Shown: positions 7,772-17,483, counted from the stretch's first letter. The stretch is DNA of 64,000 bases from Microbacterium ginsengiterrae (GCF_014205075.1 NZ_JACHMU010000001.1:1178001-1242000), one strand, 5' to 3'. The notes: generated by a model not told the origin, from the sequence alone. Numbers and translations: made by a program.

Positions 7772-7777
7772 AGCTTA
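7772..7777 (-). promoter_or_regulatory. -10 hexamer TAAGCT, leaderless 59-aa gene
   Basis: Read on the minus strand the hexamer ends 7 nt before the A of the start codon at 7765, so the predicted +1 is the start codon. No ribosome binding site can fit. Confidence 0.7.
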
Positions 7778-7868
7778 GGGAGCGCCTCCCGTGGCGCGGA
7801 GCCTCTTGCGTGGATCAGGCGCAGCTGCAAGGCGGGCGATGCTGCACGGCGCGCATGGGACGGTCGGT

Positions 7869-7874
7869 TAGCAT
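7869..7874 (+). promoter_or_regulatory. -10 hexamer TAGCAT, leaderless S4 gene
   Basis: The hexamer ends 8 nt before the ATG at 7882; the predicted +1 is at 7881 or 7882. No ribosome binding site is present. Confidence 0.7.
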
Positions 7875-7881
7875 TTCAGGC

Positions 7882-8109
7882 ATGACGCACTCCGATCAGG
7901 TCGACGACGTCCCCATCGGCGGAGAGGTCATCCGACTCGGACAGTTCCTGAAGTACGCGGGTCTGCTCGACTCCGGCGGTGACGCCAAGGAGATGATCAT
8001 CGACGGTTATGTCCAGGTCAACGGCGATATCGAGCGGCGTCGTGGCCGCCAACTCCGCGACGGCGACCTCGTCACGGTCGACGGTCGCACGGTGCGCGTG
8101 CGCCCCTGA
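7882..8109 (+). CDS. S4-domain RNA-binding protein (YaaA/RlbA type)
   Basis: A 75-aa protein that is nothing but an S4 RNA-binding fold: IRLGQFLKYAGLLDSGGDAKEMI, then GYVQVNG, RRGRQLRDGD and LVTVDG. In Bacillus the similar YaaA gene lies between dnaN and recF and is linked to ribosome biogenesis; here the gene is about 40 kb from recF. It acts in the cytoplasm, probably binding structured RNA such as rRNA. The ATG is preceded by TAGCAT at leaderless distance. It is convergent with the PCMT-like gene. Confidence 0.9.
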   Translation: MTHSDQVDDVPIGGEVIRLGQFLKYAGLLDSGGDAKEMIIDGYVQVNGDIERRRGRQLRDGDLVTVDGRTVRVRP

Positions 8110-8118
8110 GAAGCCGCG

Positions 8119-8709
8119 TCAGTCCTCTCGAAGAGGCACGAAGCTGTAGCGACCGTCATCCTCTCGTCGGTGCAGAGTCCCGACGTGCATGTCGACGACG
8201 GTCATGATCCCCGCGACCGGAGCCACCATGCGTCCTCCGTCGGCGAGCTGAGCCGCGATCGTCTCTGGCATTCGACCGAAGTCTGCCGACACGAGGATCC
8301 GATCGAACGGTGCATGCGCCGGGAGCCCGAGCACCCCGGCGACCGCATACTCGATTCGCGCGTGCACTCCTGCCGCCCGCAGCCGGGCGCGGGCGAAGGA
8401 CACGAGCTCGGGGACGCGTTCGACGCCGATCACCTCCCCCGCGGCGCCGGCGAGATGTGCGAGCAGCGCGGTCGTCCATCCGGACCCGCTCCCGACGTCC
8501 AACACGCGGTGGCCGCTCCGCACGTCGAGCAGCTCGAGCATCCGAGCCACCGTCGACGGCTGCGAGTTCGTCGCATCCCACCCGATCCCGATCGGGCGAT
8601 CCCCGTCCGCGAGGTGGCGGACCGCATCCGGGAGAAAGTCGGCGCGCGGCGTCGCGTCGAAGGCCGCGCGCACGCGCGCCCGCGTCTGGTCAGTCGCCCT
8701 GATGCCCAC
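8119..8709 (-). CDS. Protein-L-isoaspartate O-methyltransferase family protein
   Basis: A 196-aa class I SAM-dependent methyltransferase of the PCMT family. Seen are FDATPRADFLPDAVR, GIGWDATNSQPSTVARML (PCMT usually has QTISQP), the SAM loop VLDVGSGSGWTTALL, the acidic GVERV end of strand 2, and ILVSADFGRMPE. PCMT repairs isoaspartyl residues in aged proteins; this branch is shorter than the 210-220 aa of the classical enzyme and departs from its QTISQP motif, so the acceptor may differ. The start is GTG at 8709, 46 bp from the divergent histidine-phosphatase start. Confidence 0.87.
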   Translation of the reverse strand: MGIRATDQTRARVRAAFDATPRADFLPDAVRHLADGDRPIGIGWDATNSQPSTVARMLELLDVRSGHRVLDVGSGSGWTTALLAHLAGAAGEVIGVERVPELVSFARARLRAAGVHARIEYAVAGVLGLPAHAPFDRILVSADFGRMPETIAAQLADGGRMVAPVAGIMTVVDMHVGTLHRREDDGRYSFVPLRED

Positions 8710-8743
8710 GGAACAGATGATGCCGGACGAGGCGCCCGGTCGC

Positions 8744-8749
8744 TACGGT
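8744..8749 (+). promoter_or_regulatory. -10 hexamer TACGGT, leaderless phosphatase gene
   Basis: The last T is 7 nt before the G of GTG at 8756, so the transcript should begin on the start codon. This favours 8756 over the in-frame ATG codons at 8702, 8717 and 8720, which lie upstream of the hexamer. Confidence 0.65.
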
Positions 8750-8755
8750 GGGCAT

Positions 8756-9412
8756 GTGGATGCCGTCGACGCGCTGCCCGACCGCCCTGCTCCGGACAAC
8801 CCGCAGGGGAAACTCGTGCTGCTCAGGCACGGTGAGACGGAGTGGTCGCGCACCGGCCGGCACACCGGCCGCACCGATGTACCGCTGACCCCGCGCGGCG
8901 AGGAGCTCGCCCGCGCCGCCGGCGAGCTGGTGCGGGAGTACGACTTCCGCCTCGTGCTCACCTCTCCGCTGCAGCGCGCCAGGCGCACCGCCGAACTCGC
9001 CGGCCTGCAGGCGGAGGTCGATCCCCGGCTCATCGAGTGGGACTACGGCGGCTACGAGGGCAGGACCACCAAGGTGATCCGCGCGGAGCTCGGGTACAAC
9101 TGGTCGGCGTTCACCCACGGGGTCATCGCCGGCGAGACCCCGGGCGAGACCGTCGAAGAGGTCGCCGCGCGCGCGTCGCGCGTCCTCACCCGCGTCCTCC
9201 CCGCGATGGTCGACGGCGACGTCGCCATCGTCGCGCACGGTCACTACCTGCGCATCCTCGCCGCGGTGTTCCTGCGGCAGGCGCCGCGGTTCGGAGCATC
9301 CATCACGTTCGGGGCCGGATCGGTCTCCGTGCTCGGCTACGACCGAGAGCAGCCCGCGATCCTCGCCTGGAACCACGGCCCGCACCTGCCGATGGAACCG
9401 CCGCAGTCGTGA
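8756..9412 (+). CDS. Histidine phosphatase (phosphoglycerate-mutase-like) family protein
   Basis: A 218-aa member of the histidine phosphatase superfamily. The phospho-acceptor motif LLRHGETEWS starts near residue 22, followed by TGRTDVPLTPRGEELA, the second arginine in LTSPLQRARRTAEL, EWDYGGYEG and the second catalytic histidine in AIVAHGHYLRI. The length and the EWDYGGYEGRTT block match the acid/broad-specificity phosphatase branch rather than glycolytic mutase. GTG at 8756 is chosen from leaderless spacing; an ATG at 8702 would add 18 residues and overlap the divergent methyltransferase. It ends 15 bp from the convergent oxidoreductase gene. Confidence 0.9.
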   Translation: MDAVDALPDRPAPDNPQGKLVLLRHGETEWSRTGRHTGRTDVPLTPRGEELARAAGELVREYDFRLVLTSPLQRARRTAELAGLQAEVDPRLIEWDYGGYEGRTTKVIRAELGYNWSAFTHGVIAGETPGETVEEVAARASRVLTRVLPAMVDGDVAIVAHGHYLRILAAVFLRQAPRFGASITFGAGSVSVLGYDREQPAILAWNHGPHLPMEPPQS

Positions 9413-9427
9413 GTGCCGCGCCGACCG

Positions 9428-10087
9428 TCAGCCCGTGACGTCCACGGCATCCGGCACACCGACGAGGTCGCGCAGCTGTTCGGCTTCGACGTCGGCACCG
9501 AACGCGGCCTGACCGGGTTCGAGTCGCCGACCCTCCTCGAGATCGCCGATCACGACGGGGTCGAAGCCGAGCGCGTCGACGAGATCCGCCACGACGTCGA
9601 CGTCGTCGGCATCATCACCCGCGATCGCGATCGCCTTGCGACCGGCCTCGCCGGCCGGACGGGCTTCTTCCTCGAGGTCGTGATAGCCCATGTGGTTGAG
9701 GGCCTTGACCAGGCGGGAGCCGGAGAGGAACCGCTGCACCCACACGCTCGACGAGACATCATCGGGCATGAGATCGCGGCGGGGGCCGTCGACCTCCCAC
9801 CAGTGGTTCATCGCGTCGACGACGAGCCTGCCGCGCAGGAGCTCGGCCGGGAGGTTGCGGTGCTTGCCCAGAGGCAGCGCGAGGATCACGATGTCGGCCT
9901 GCGTCACCACGTCTTCGGGCCAGGCCGGGGTCGCCCCCGGAGTGAGGACCTCGGTCGTCAACGCGATGCGCACAGGATCGCCGGAGCCGGAGATGACGAC
10001 GCGGTACCCGGCGCCGACGGCCAGCCTGGCCAATGCCGTGCCGACCTTTCCCGCGCCGAGGATGCCGACCGTGGCCACGGCGGTCAT
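9428..10087 (-). CDS. NAD(P)-binding oxidoreductase of the F420-dependent NADP reductase (FNO) family
   Basis: A 219-aa protein with an N-terminal Rossmann motif [21 protein letters not shown], then [19 protein letters not shown], and [12 protein letters not shown]. These are hallmarks of the FNO/NPDB group that transfers hydride between NADP and F420 or acts as a flavin/ferric reductase partner. It is the last gene of a three-gene operon and overlaps the preceding LLM gene by 4 nt (ATGA), so it is translationally coupled. The likely role is to supply reduced cofactor to the two upstream luciferase-like enzymes; this is inferred from context. Confidence 0.85.
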   Translation of the reverse strand: MTAVATVGILGAGKVGTALARLAVGAGYRVVISGSGDPVRIALTTEVLTPGATPAWPEDVVTQADIVILALPLGKHRNLPAELLRGRLVVDAMNHWWEVDGPRRDLMPDDVSSSVWVQRFLSGSRLVKALNHMGYHDLEEEARPAGEAGRKAIAIAGDDADDVDVVADLVDALGFDPVVIGDLEEGRRLEPGQAAFGADVEAEQLRDLVGVPDAVDVTG

Positions 10088-11154
10088 CGCGCCACCCCCG
10101 ACATGGTCACTGGGCGCTCAGCGAGCAGCTCCCGAACCCGAGGGATGACCTTCGTGCCGTACAGTTCGACCGAGCGCATCCGCGCCGACGCCGACATCGC
10201 GCCACCCGCGGCGTAGGTGAGGTCGAAGCGACCCACGTCGAGGGTACGGATCGCGGCGGCGATCTTCGCGGCGACGGTCTCCACCGATCCCACGTAGAGC
10301 GACCCGTGCTCGATGTCCGAGAGGAACTCCTCGCGCCGAAGCGGCGGCCAGCCGCGCTGTGCGCCGATCCGGTTCCGGATCACCTGGTAGCCGGGGTAGA
10401 ACACTCCCCGAGCCTCCTCGTCGGTCTCGGCGATGAAGCCGGGGGAATGCATGCCAACGGGCTTCGGGGTGGTGCCGAGCTGATCGTGCGCACGCCGGTA
10501 GAGGTCCACGTAGGGCGCGAACCGGGCGGGGGCGCCGCCGATGATCCCGAGGATCAGACCGAATCCGTAGTGTGCGGTGCGCAGGACGGACTGCGGCGAC
10601 CCGCCGACGCCCACCCAGGTGGTCAGCCGCCCCGAATCGGTCTTCGGGAACACGTCGGCATTCTGCAGGGCCGGCCGCGTCGTCCCCTCCCAGGTCACCG
10701 GCTTCTCGTCGAGCAGCCGGTGGAACAGTTCGATCTTCTCGTCGAACAGCACCTCGTAGTCCGCCAGGTCGTACCCGAACAGGGGGAACGACTCGGTGAA
10801 GGATCCGCGTCCGAGGATGACCTCGGCCCGTCCGTTCGAGAGCGCGTCGAGCGTGGCGAATCGCTGGAACACCCGCACGGGGTCGTCGGACGAGAGGACG
10901 GTCACCCCGGAGCCGAGCTTGATGCGCTTGGTGGCCGTCGCGATGCCCGCGAGCACCGTCTCCGGTGTGGAGATGGAGTACTCGGCTCGGTGGTGCTCGC
11001 CCAGGGCGACAGCATCGATGCCGATCTGATCCGCGAGGACCACCTCGTCGACGGTGGCCCGGATCGCCTGGGCGTGCGAGACGATCTCGCCACGGTCGTC
11101 TCGGGGCAGGTCCCCGAAGGTGGCGATGCCGAACTCGATCTGCGAAATGTCCAT
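10084..11154 (-). CDS. LLM-class (luciferase-like) flavin-dependent oxidoreductase 1
   Basis: A 356-aa single-domain bacterial-luciferase-like TIM-barrel protein: [54 protein letters not shown] and [10 protein letters not shown]. Such enzymes use reduced FMN or F420 for oxygenation or hydride transfer. It is paralogous to the neighbour at 11200-12321 (same order of motifs and similar length), suggesting a tandem duplication with divergence. ATG at 11154. It is followed by the FNO-like reductase with a 4-nt overlap. The substrate is unknown. Confidence 0.9.
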   Translation of the reverse strand: MDISQIEFGIATFGDLPRDDRGEIVSHAQAIRATVDEVVLADQIGIDAVALGEHHRAEYSISTPETVLAGIATATKRIKLGSGVTVLSSDDPVRVFQRFATLDALSNGRAEVILGRGSFTESFPLFGYDLADYEVLFDEKIELFHRLLDEKPVTWEGTTRPALQNADVFPKTDSGRLTTWVGVGGSPQSVLRTAHYGFGLILGIIGGAPARFAPYVDLYRRAHDQLGTTPKPVGMHSPGFIAETDEEARGVFYPGYQVIRNRIGAQRGWPPLRREEFLSDIEHGSLYVGSVETVAAKIAAAIRTLDVGRFDLTYAAGGAMSASARMRSVELYGTKVIPRVRELLAERPVTMSGVAR

Positions 11155-11199
11155 CTTCTGCGACTCCTTCAGGGTCTTGTCGTGTTCATGGTGCCCGCG

Positions 11200-12321
11200 T
11201 CAGGATGCGCGGGCTGGTCCGCCGTCGGCGGTGATCTGCGCGACCGGTCTTCCGGTCAGCGACCAGTCGGCGTCGTCATCCGCGAGGATCTCCCGCACCC
11301 GGGGGGCCACCTCCTCGCCGAACAGGCGGATGCTGGTCTCCCGCACCTCGCGCGGCAGGTGCCGCAGGTCGTACTTGAGGTCGAACCGGGACAGGTGATT
11401 GACGCGGACCATCCGAGCGATCTTGCGGGCCACCGTCTCGACGCCGCCGACGAACAGGGCGCCTTCATCGAGCTCCTGCAGGTACCGCTCTCGCGTGGGT
11501 GCGTAGAAGCCGCGCTCCCGGCTGAGGTCGGTGACGACCGGTTCCCAGTACTTCCAGTGGATCTCTGCGGCCTGCTCGTCCGTCTCGGCGATCAGGCCCA
11601 GCGAGTGCTGCGCGATCGGCTGCTCCGCGTGCCCGAACTGCCGCAGAGCGCGCAGATAGAGCTCGGCGTGACCGGCGAACCGCTCTGGCTTTCCTCCGAT
11701 GATCGCCATCATCAGCGGCATCCCGTATCGGGCGGCGCGCACGACGGAGTCGGGGCTTCCTCCGATGCCGATCCAGGCGGGAACGCCACCCTCGGGCATG
11801 CGCGGGTGCAGGCGCACGTCCTCCAGTGCCGTCCGGTACCGCCCTGACCAGGTCACCCTGTCCTCCCGCATGAGCCGGACGAACAGGTCGAGCTTCTCCT
11901 CGAAGAGGGCCTCGTACTCTCGGATGTCGTACCCGAACAGACCGAACGACTCCGTCGCCGAGGCCCGTCCGAGCACCAGCTCGGTGCGCCCGCGGGCGAT
12001 CGCATCGACGGTCGCGAACTCCTGGTAGAGGCGAACGGGGTCCTGCGTCGAGAGCACCGTCACCGATGTGCCGACCCGGATGCTGCGCGTGGCCTGGGCG
12101 ATGGCGGCGAGCAGGACCGGCGTCGCGGAGTCGACCTGATCCTCGCGGTAGTGCTCGCCCACGCTGAACACGTCGAGGCCGACCGCTTCGGCCAGCTGTG
12201 CCTCCTCGATGAGGAGGCGCACCGACTGCGCGTCATCCATGGGCCTGCCGACGTCAGTGGCGACATCGCCGAAGGAGTTCAATCCGAACTGCAGACGCGG
12301 GCTCTCGGTCGATTCGGCCAC
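11200..12321 (-). CDS. LLM-class flavin-dependent oxidoreductase 2
   Basis: A 373-aa luciferase-like protein, first gene of the operon that continues with the second LLM gene and the FNO-like reductase. Motifs are QFGLNSFGDV, VGEHYREDQ, RIRVGTSVTVLSTQDPVR, TELVLGRAS and WIGIGGSPDS. The start is GTG, placed 5-6 nt after GGAGG. Its upstream region of about 95 bp is shared with a divergent MarR-type gene and holds three copies of a 15-bp operator, so the operon is almost certainly under that regulator. The substrate is unknown; MarR control of flavin enzymes often goes with phenolic or quinone compounds. Confidence 0.9.
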   Translation of the reverse strand: MAESTESPRLQFGLNSFGDVATDVGRPMDDAQSVRLLIEEAQLAEAVGLDVFSVGEHYREDQVDSATPVLLAAIAQATRSIRVGTSVTVLSTQDPVRLYQEFATVDAIARGRTELVLGRASATESFGLFGYDIREYEALFEEKLDLFVRLMREDRVTWSGRYRTALEDVRLHPRMPEGGVPAWIGIGGSPDSVVRAARYGMPLMMAIIGGKPERFAGHAELYLRALRQFGHAEQPIAQHSLGLIAETDEQAAEIHWKYWEPVVTDLSRERGFYAPTRERYLQELDEGALFVGGVETVARKIARMVRVNHLSRFDLKYDLRHLPREVRETSIRLFGEEVAPRVREILADDDADWSLTGRPVAQITADGGPARAS

Positions 12322-12337
12322 CGCGCACCTCCGTATT

Positions 12338-12403
12338 TAGTTGATATGTGAATAATTTAGTTGACGTGTGAATTATGCACTGATATCGTTCACGTGTCAA
12401 CTA
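12338..12403. promoter_or_regulatory. Three MarR-type operator copies between divergent genes
   Basis: The 15-mer TAGTTGAyryGTGAA occurs at 12338-12352 and 12358-12372 as direct repeats exactly 20 bp apart, and inverted at 12389-12403. Each copy contains an imperfect 12-bp palindrome (TTGAC..GTGAA), the usual shape of a MarR-family site. They fill the gap between the LLM operon start (12321) and the MarR gene start (12417), so one protein can repress both directions. Confidence 0.8.
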
Positions 12404-12416
12404 CCGAGGAGACGCG

Positions 12417-12899
12417 ATGGCGAAGGTGAAGCGCGGACAGCTCCCGACGAGCGAGGAGTTCGCGGTCTGGCGGGAGTATCTCGAGACGTTCGAGACGGCG
12501 CGGGCACGCATCGAAGCGCGCCTCCACCAGGACACACAGCTCTCCGGTGGCGACTATCGCGTGCTGCTCGCGCTCAGCGAGGCCGACGAGAAGGCGCTGC
12601 GATCCTCCGAGCTCGCCGCGCAGATCGGCTGGGAGCGCAGTCGCCTGTCCGGCCACCTCGGCCGCATGGAGAAGCGCGGTCTCATCCGGCGCGAGCCCTG
12701 CGCGGAGGACGCACGCGGCTCACGGGTGTGCCTCACCGATGAGGGCGCCCGCGCCTTCCGCGGCAGCACTCTCCCCCACCTGCAGGCGGTCAAGGAGATC
12801 TTCCTGGACGCGTTCTCTCCGCAGCAGATCGCGGATCTCGGTCAGGCCGCCGCCGACCTGCGTGGGCACCTGGACTCCGGCGACGAAAGCCGTCGCTGA
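12417..12899 (+). CDS. MarR-family transcriptional regulator
   Basis: A 160-aa winged-helix regulator. The order is a helical N-terminus (EEFAVWREYLETFE), then LSGGDYRVLLALSEADEKALRSSELA, the recognition region WERSRLSGHLGRME, then the wing KRGLIRREPCAEDARGSRVCLTDEG. The Cys in the wing could in principle be a redox sensor. It is divergent from the LLM-LLM-FNO operon, with three operator copies in between, so it very probably represses the operon and itself. The ATG follows a GAGGAG ribosome binding site. It is convergent with dnaB downstream. Confidence 0.92.
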   Translation: MAKVKRGQLPTSEEFAVWREYLETFETARARIEARLHQDTQLSGGDYRVLLALSEADEKALRSSELAAQIGWERSRLSGHLGRMEKRGLIRREPCAEDARGSRVCLTDEGARAFRGSTLPHLQAVKEIFLDAFSPQQIADLGQAAADLRGHLDSGDESRR

Positions 12900-12933
12900 C
12901 GTTGAGCCTCGCGGTCGGCGCGCGCGGTCACGA

Positions 12934-14310
<1,377 letters not shown>

Positions 14311-14764
14311 TGTGCTCCCCTCGGATGTGATCGCTGGTGGTGCGTGCGGCTCGGGGATCCAGAGGCCCCGGCCGACGACCGCGGTGTGCGCTGCGGTCCT
14401 GAACAGACAATCAGGTACCACCGACATCGGGTCGCTCTCTCACGCTAGGAGCGGCGGGAACCACCTGCAACAGCACCTGTGGATAACTCTGTGGAGAGAA
14501 TGCGGAGAACGCCGGAGAGTCTGTGCACAACAGATGTGGATAAGTCTGTGGTCGAAGGAGATTCAGGAGCAGTATATGCAGTGTGAACTGGTGTTTTCAG
14601 AATCCCCAACCTGTGGATGAGAATCTGTTTAAACACTACATTGAAGGTTTACGAGACGCGTATCGCGTGTGTACAACTTGGGGAAAGTCAAGTCTTGATT
14701 TTTCCCGGGCGCGTATCGCCGGCGCCTCGGCGAGCGGAGCCTCATCTGCCCGTCCGGACACGAC
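14311..14764. other. Gene-free spacer upstream of dnaB with DnaA-box cluster
   Basis: No convincing gene is seen. It contains two perfect DnaA boxes TGTGGATAA at 14478-14486 and 14535-14543, inside a repeated block (TGTGGATAA, one variable base, then TCTGTGG), and a near-box TGTGGATGA at 14612-14620. From about 14560 to 14720 the sequence is clearly richer in A/T than the genes around it and includes the palindrome GTTTAAAC (14627-14634). It probably holds the dnaB promoter. Confidence 0.7.
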
Positions 14765-14800
14765 GAAGCGCCCCCTGACCCGGAGGACAGGGGGCGCTTC
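14765..14800 (-). terminator. Hairpin terminator of the rpsF-ssb-rpsR-rplI operon
   Basis: A perfect 13-bp stem (14765-14777 with 14788-14800) with a 10-nt loop lies 16 bp beyond the rplI stop. It is strongly G/C-rich and lacks a U-tract, as is common in this phylum. Confidence 0.8.
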
Positions 14801-14816
14801 GAAGGCGCGTCGCTGC

Positions 14817-15269
14817 TTACTTGGCGGCGACGACCTGAAGGGTGATGACGGCCACGACGTCCTCGTGCAGACGCACGGTCGCCTCGTGGTCACCCGTCGA
14901 CTTGATCGGCGAGGTGATGGTCACCTTGCGCTTGTCGATGGATCCGAGACCGGCGGTCGCGACGGCGTCGGCAACGTGCTCGGTCTTGACCGAGCCGAAC
15001 AGACGGCCACCGTTTCCGGCCTTGACGGTCAGGCGGACCTTCTGGCCCTCGATCGCGTCCTTGAGTGCCACGGCCTCTTCGCGGTCGTGGATGGCGCGTG
15101 CCTTGCGGGCGGCCTGGATGGACTCGACCTGCTTTGCACCGCCACGGGTCCACGCCGTAGCGAAGCCCTGGGGGATGAGGAAGTTACGGGCGTACCCGTT
15201 CTTGACCTCGACCACGTCACCGGCGCTTCCGAGCCCGGCGACCTCGTTCGTGAGAATCAGCTTTGCCAT
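14817..15269 (-). CDS. rplI: Ribosomal protein bL9
   Basis: A 150-aa 50S subunit protein, last gene of the rpsF-ssb-rpsR-rplI operon. The N-terminal RNA-binding domain is complete ([35 protein letters not shown] has the family Gly and Tyr-Ala-Arg-Asn residues), followed by the long connecting helix and the C-terminal domain with GRLFGSVK and [11 protein letters not shown]. Length is normal. It follows rpsR by 12 nt. Confidence 0.98.
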   Translation of the reverse strand: MAKLILTNEVAGLGSAGDVVEVKNGYARNFLIPQGFATAWTRGGAKQVESIQAARKARAIHDREEAVALKDAIEGQKVRLTVKAGNGGRLFGSVKTEHVADAVATAGLGSIDKRKVTITSPIKSTGDHEATVRLHEDVVAVITLQVVAAK

Positions 15270-15281
15270 TGTCGGTACCCC

Positions 15282-15536
15282 TTAGCGGCCAGCGCCGGCG
15301 TAGGGCAGGAGCGCCATTTCGCGCGCGTTCTTGATCGCCTTGGCGATCAGACGCTGCTCCTGCACCGAGACTCCGGTGATACGACGGGCGCGGATCTTCC
15401 CGCGCTCGGAGATGAACTTGCGAAGCGTTGCGACGTCCTTGTAGTCAATGACGCCGACCCGGATCGACTTCGCGGGAGCGGTGGGCTTGCCACCCTTCCG
15501 CGGCTTGCGGCGATCGCCGCTCGACTTTCCAGCCAT
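15282..15536 (-). CDS. rpsR: Ribosomal protein bS18
   Basis: An 84-aa 30S subunit protein that pairs with S6. After a basic N-terminal tail, the S18 core reads [31 protein letters not shown] by motif, then [17 protein letters not shown]. There are no cysteines, so this is the zinc-independent (C-) form; genomes with C- forms often also hold a C+ paralogue used under zinc sufficiency. It lies between ssb and rplI. Confidence 0.98.
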   Translation of the reverse strand: MAGKSSGDRRKPRKGGKPTAPAKSIRVGVIDYKDVATLRKFISERGKIRARRITGVSVQEQRLIAKAIKNAREMALLPYAGAGR

Positions 15537-15603
15537 GGTTCTTCCTTATTGATGAGCGGATGCCGTTCCCGCAGACGTGCGCGGGATCGGATCCAGAAGT
15601 TGT

Positions 15604-16110
15604 TTAGAACGGGGTGTCGTCGCCGAAGCTACCCGGAGTGCTCCAGGCATCAGCGCTCGTCGAGGAACCGGGCGTGGACCACGGCTCCTCCGACACCTGC
15701 TGCTGCTGTGCCGGACGAGACTGTCCGCCACCGCCGCCGCCACCGGACGCGGCACGGGTGACCTGCGCCGTCGCGTATCGCAGCGACGGGCCGATCTCGT
15801 CGACCTCGAGCTCGATGGACGTGCGGTTGTTGCCCTCACGGTCCTGGTACGAGCGCTGGCGGAGACGACCCTGGGCCACGACGCGCATGCCCTTGGTCAG
15901 CGAACCTGCCACGTGCTCGGCGAACTCGCGCCACACGGACGCGCGGAGGAACAGCGCTTCGCCGTCCTTCCACTCGTTCGCCTGACGGTCGAAGGTGCGC
16001 GGAGTGGATGCGATGGTGAAGTTCGCCACCGGCAGCCCGTTCTGCGTGTAACGCAGCTCGGGGTCGGCCGTGAGGTTGCCCACCACGGTGATGACGGTTT
16101 CGCCGGCCAT
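15604..16110 (-). CDS. ssb: Single-stranded DNA-binding protein SSB
   Basis: A 168-aa SSB. Residues about 1-110 form the OB fold ([55 protein letters not shown]). A Gly/Gln/Ser-rich disordered linker follows, ending in the acidic tail GDDTPF that binds partner proteins. It starts 5 nt after the rpsF stop, so expression is tied to the ribosomal genes, as in most bacteria. Confidence 0.98.
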   Translation of the reverse strand: MAGETVITVVGNLTADPELRYTQNGLPVANFTIASTPRTFDRQANEWKDGEALFLRASVWREFAEHVAGSLTKGMRVVAQGRLRQRSYQDREGNNRTSIELEVDEIGPSLRYATAQVTRAASGGGGGGGQSRPAQQQQVSEEPWSTPGSSTSADAWSTPGSFGDDTPF

Positions 16111-16115
16111 GAGGA

Positions 16116-16484
16116 TCAGGCCTTCGCAGCCTTGGCAGCCTTGCGGGCAGCCTTCTCTTCGGAGCGCTTGGCCTCGGATGCGATCATCGCCTGCGCCTCT
16201 TCGGCCCGCAGGACCTTGGTGCGCATGATCTGCTCGTTCAGCTTGAGCTGACGGTCGAGCTCCTGGGTGGCCTCGCTGGTAGCGGTGAAGTTGACGACGG
16301 CGTAGATGCCCTCGTTCTTCTTCTGGATCTCGTATGCGAGCCGGCGCTTACCCCAGACGTCGACGTTGTCCACAGAACCGCCATCGTTGGTGATGACCTT
16401 CAGGAACTTGTCGAGCGTGGGAGCGACCTGGCGCTCGTCGACCTCAGGGTTCAGAATGACCATGAGTTCGTACTGGTGCGTCAC
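16116..16484 (-). CDS. rpsF: Ribosomal protein bS6
   Basis: A 122-aa 30S subunit protein, first gene of the operon. [32 protein letters not shown] and the C-terminal helical region with a Lys/Ala-rich tail are all present. The start is GTG preceded by AAGGAGGTGG, the strongest ribosome binding site in the window. A perfect hairpin sits in the leader about 30 nt upstream, possibly the S6:S18 autoregulatory element. Confidence 0.98.
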   Translation of the reverse strand: MTHQYELMVILNPEVDERQVAPTLDKFLKVITNDGGSVDNVDVWGKRRLAYEIQKKNEGIYAVVNFTATSEATQELDRQLKLNEQIMRTKVLRAEEAQAMIASEAKRSEEKAARKAAKAAKA

Positions 16485-16510
16485 TTACCCACCTCCTTCG
16501 GACTAGAACG

Positions 16511-16533
16511 GCTTCCGGGACTTTCCCGGAAGC
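16511..16533 (-). promoter_or_regulatory. Leader hairpin of rpsF, candidate S6:S18 autoregulatory element
   Basis: A perfect 10-bp stem (16511-16520 with 16524-16533) and a 3-nt loop sit between the promoter and the rpsF ribosome binding site. Many bacteria have an RNA in this position that binds the S6-S18 complex through a CCG in a bulge; here CCG occurs within the stem, so the match to the consensus is only suggestive. Confidence 0.5.
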
Positions 16534-16600
16534 AGGAGGGTGTGTGCACGTGTCCGCCCGCGGATCGCGGAGTGCGGGCCGATGGGCAGACAACCACAAC

Positions 16601-16606
16601 AGTCTA
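16601..16606 (-). promoter_or_regulatory. -10 hexamer TAGACT, rpsF operon promoter
   Basis: On the minus strand TAGACT is an excellent actinobacterial -10 element about 115 nt upstream of the rpsF GTG. No convincing -35 is seen. The long leader it implies contains the perfect hairpin at 16511-16533. Confidence 0.55.
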
Positions 16607-16649
16607 CTGGAGATCCCCTCGCCCCGCGACCACGGCCCCCGGCGTCCCG

Positions 16650-17483
16650 TCAGACGGCAGGTGTGGCCGCCCACGCCGCCCGGTCCTCCGCGGTCGGCGC
16701 TGCGGGGATCCGCCCTCGACCGTCGGGTTCCGGGATCGCCGCGAGCAGGGAGCGCGTGTAGGGATGACGCGGATCCGCCCACAGTTCGGCCGTCGGTCGG
16801 GACTCCAGCATCCGCCCGGCGTACATGACGAGGGTGCGATCCGCGATGCGACGCACGACCGCGAGATCGTGCGAGATGAACAGCATTCCCGCGCCGACCT
16901 CGGCGACCAGGTCACGCATGAGGGCTGCGACGCTCGTCTGCGTCGACGCATCGAGCGCGGATATGGGCTCGTCGGCGATGAGCAGTTTCGGGCGTGCGGC
17001 GAGCGCGCGCGCGATCGCGATGCGCTGCTTCTGTCCGCCGGAGAACTGATGCGGGTAGCGCCGCGTCCACGACGGATCGAGGCCGACCCGCTCGAGCCAC
17101 TCCTCGACGCGCGAGCCCTGGTCGCCCCTGGCCAGCGCGGTCTGGATGCCGTCACCGATCTGATCCCCGATCCGCCGACGCGGGTTCAGTGAGGTCGAGG
17201 GATCCTGGAAGACCATCTGGATGCCCGTCAGCGCGACGGGTCTGCGGCGGACACCCATCGGGGCCACCGGCATCCCGTCGAAGGTGATCAGGCCCCCCGC
17301 GGTCCGCTCGATGCCGGCGACCGCGCGCGCCAGGCTCGACTTGCCGCTGCCCGACTCCCCCACCAAGGCGACCGTCTCGCCGGACGCGACCTGCACGGAG
17401 ACGTCGTCGACCGCGGTGACGGGCGGATTGCCGGGGTATCGCACCGTGACGCCCTGCGCGTCCAGCACCATCGCGTCACTCAT
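16650..17483 (-). CDS. Dipeptide/oligopeptide ABC transporter ATP-binding protein (DppF/OppF-like)
   Basis: A 277-aa ABC ATPase. Walker A GESGSGKSSLARAVAGIE, the Q-loop MVFQDPSTSLNPRR, signature FSGGQKQRIAIARAL and Walker B LLIADEPISALD are intact. The C-terminal oligopeptide-transporter extension PYTRSLLAAIPEPDG marks it as the Opp/Dpp type. It is the last gene of the five-gene operon; its start overlaps the end of the preceding ATPase gene by 8 nt. It energises import together with the neighbouring ATPase. Confidence 0.94.
   Translation of the reverse strand: MSDAMVLDAQGVTVRYPGNPPVTAVDDVSVQVASGETVALVGESGSGKSSLARAVAGIERTAGGLITFDGMPVAPMGVRRRPVALTGIQMVFQDPSTSLNPRRRIGDQIGDGIQTALARGDQGSRVEEWLERVGLDPSWTRRYPHQFSGGQKQRIAIARALAARPKLLIADEPISALDASTQTSVAALMRDLVAEVGAGMLFISHDLAVVRRIADRTLVMYAGRMLESRPTAELWADPRHPYTRSLLAAIPEPDGRGRIPAAPTAEDRAAWAATPAV

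Noticed and set aside
10033..11847. A 604-codon plus-strand frame opposite the LLM genes
   Set aside because: Antisense to two well-supported flavoenzymes; low-complexity composition.
14478..14634. A second replication origin upstream of dnaB
   Set aside because: Boxes and A/T richness are suggestive, but the full origin set with dnaA and dnaN is at 47 kb; a regulatory role is more economical.
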